Source of the DNA: Clostridiales bacterium
Lineage (GTDB): Bacteria > Bacillota > Sulfobacillia > UBA995
DNA: 5,482 nt
Direction: 5' to 3'
NCBI GenBank assembly: GCA_003517845.1
Contig: DOZU01000212.1
Span: forward strand, 1 to 5,482
This document shows, piece by piece, positions 5,315-5,482 of this stretch (position 1 is the first letter of the stretch; every line of letters starts with the position of its first letter). A program made the position numbers and the translations under genes. The notes under the pieces are model-generated. The model had not been told where the DNA came from, made no database searches, and was given only the letters and a program-made list of their open reading frames with translations.

Positions 5315-5482
5315 ATGGGGTCACACGACATGCTCGGATCGGGACTCCTCCGGTCCTCGCCCGAACGCCGGGGACAGGTCCTGGCCCTGGCGGTACCGGC
5401 CATGGGCGAGATGGTCTTGCACATGTTCATATGGATCGTCGACACTGCCATGGTCGGCCGTCTGGGAGCCGCCGCCCTCAGC
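5315..5482 (+). CDS. N-terminal part of a MATE-family efflux transporter (3' end outside window)
   Basis: Fifty-six residues are visible, still open at the window edge. After a charged, basic cytoplasmic start (LLRSSPERRGQ) comes a first membrane helix, VLALAVPAMGEMVLHMFIWI (22-41), and then VDTAMVGRLGAAALS (42-56). The pattern L-A-x-P followed by V-D-x-x-M-V-G-x-L-G-x-x-A-L is the hallmark of the first two helices of MATE multidrug and toxin exporters (NorM/DinF type), which use Na+ or H+ gradients to expel cationic compounds. Full members are about 440-480 residues, so roughly one eighth is seen. Two starts are possible: ATG 5315, with a partial AGGCGG very close by, and ATG 5330, with GGGGT 8 nt upstream; the core is the same either way. 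Lying 37 bp after DUF1405 on the same strand without a terminator, it is likely in the same operon. Substrate cannot be told from this fragment. Confidence 0.88.
   Translation, partial: MGSHDMLGSGLLRSSPERRGQVLALAVPAMGEMVLHMFIWIVDTAMVGRLGAAALS

Noticed and set aside
1..5482. CRISPR array, insertion sequence, tRNA or rRNA, defence or phage genes
   Set aside because: No regularly spaced direct repeats, transposase or integrase motifs, cloverleaf or rRNA signatures were seen on either strand.

Overview
The window is high-GC bacterial DNA with closely packed genes and strong Shine-Dalgarno sites. The gene set points to a GC-rich member of the Bacillota, probably a Clostridia-like, possibly thermophilic lineage: a bacterial RqcH/NFACT protein, a small Cys-rich DUF1540 protein, a DUF1405 (YpjA-type) membrane protein and AGGAGG ribosome sites. 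This placement is inference from gene content; no rRNA or marker gene is present to settle it.

Left part (1-2310). The window opens inside the 3' end of an unrecognised, helix-rich gene on the + strand (1-216). It converges with an amidinohydrolase of the arginine deiminase/DDAH superfamily on the - strand (235-1197), with all catalytic motifs visible. A 147-bp divergent intergenic region holds two small dyads and separates it from a short, ACT-less threonine ammonia-lyase on the + strand (1345-2310). Both enzymes release a small nitrogen compound (ammonia or an amine) from amino acids or relatives, so a shared catabolic or nitrogen-scavenging role is plausible but unproven.

Middle (2311-2628). 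No confident gene lies here. There is a strong GC-rich hairpin just after the lyase stop, then a perfect 14-bp-arm inverted repeat that looks like a dispersed intergenic palindrome, then a short stretch with a good ribosome site at 2452-2457 and two competing short reading possibilities. One is an in-frame N-terminal extension of the next gene; the other is a His-rich micro-ORF in another frame.

Right part (2629-5482). A DUF1540 gene (2629-2874) converges tail to tail with rqcH (2871-4604, - strand), and the two share a CTAG that supplies both stop codons. RqcH is the ribosome-associated quality-control factor that adds C-terminal alanine tails to stalled nascent chains. From a 31-bp gap a DUF1405 membrane protein is read divergently. 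The best promoter in the window lies in that gap and runs into the DUF1405 start (TTGACC, then an extended -10 TGGTATAAT). A MATE-type efflux transporter begins 37 bp after DUF1405 and runs off the window; the two are probably cotranscribed.

I do not see a defence island, CRISPR array, insertion sequence, phage gene, tRNA or rRNA. The genes are mostly housekeeping-like. The least explained pieces are the 2311-2628 stretch and the overlap of promoter and start codon at 4607-4654.
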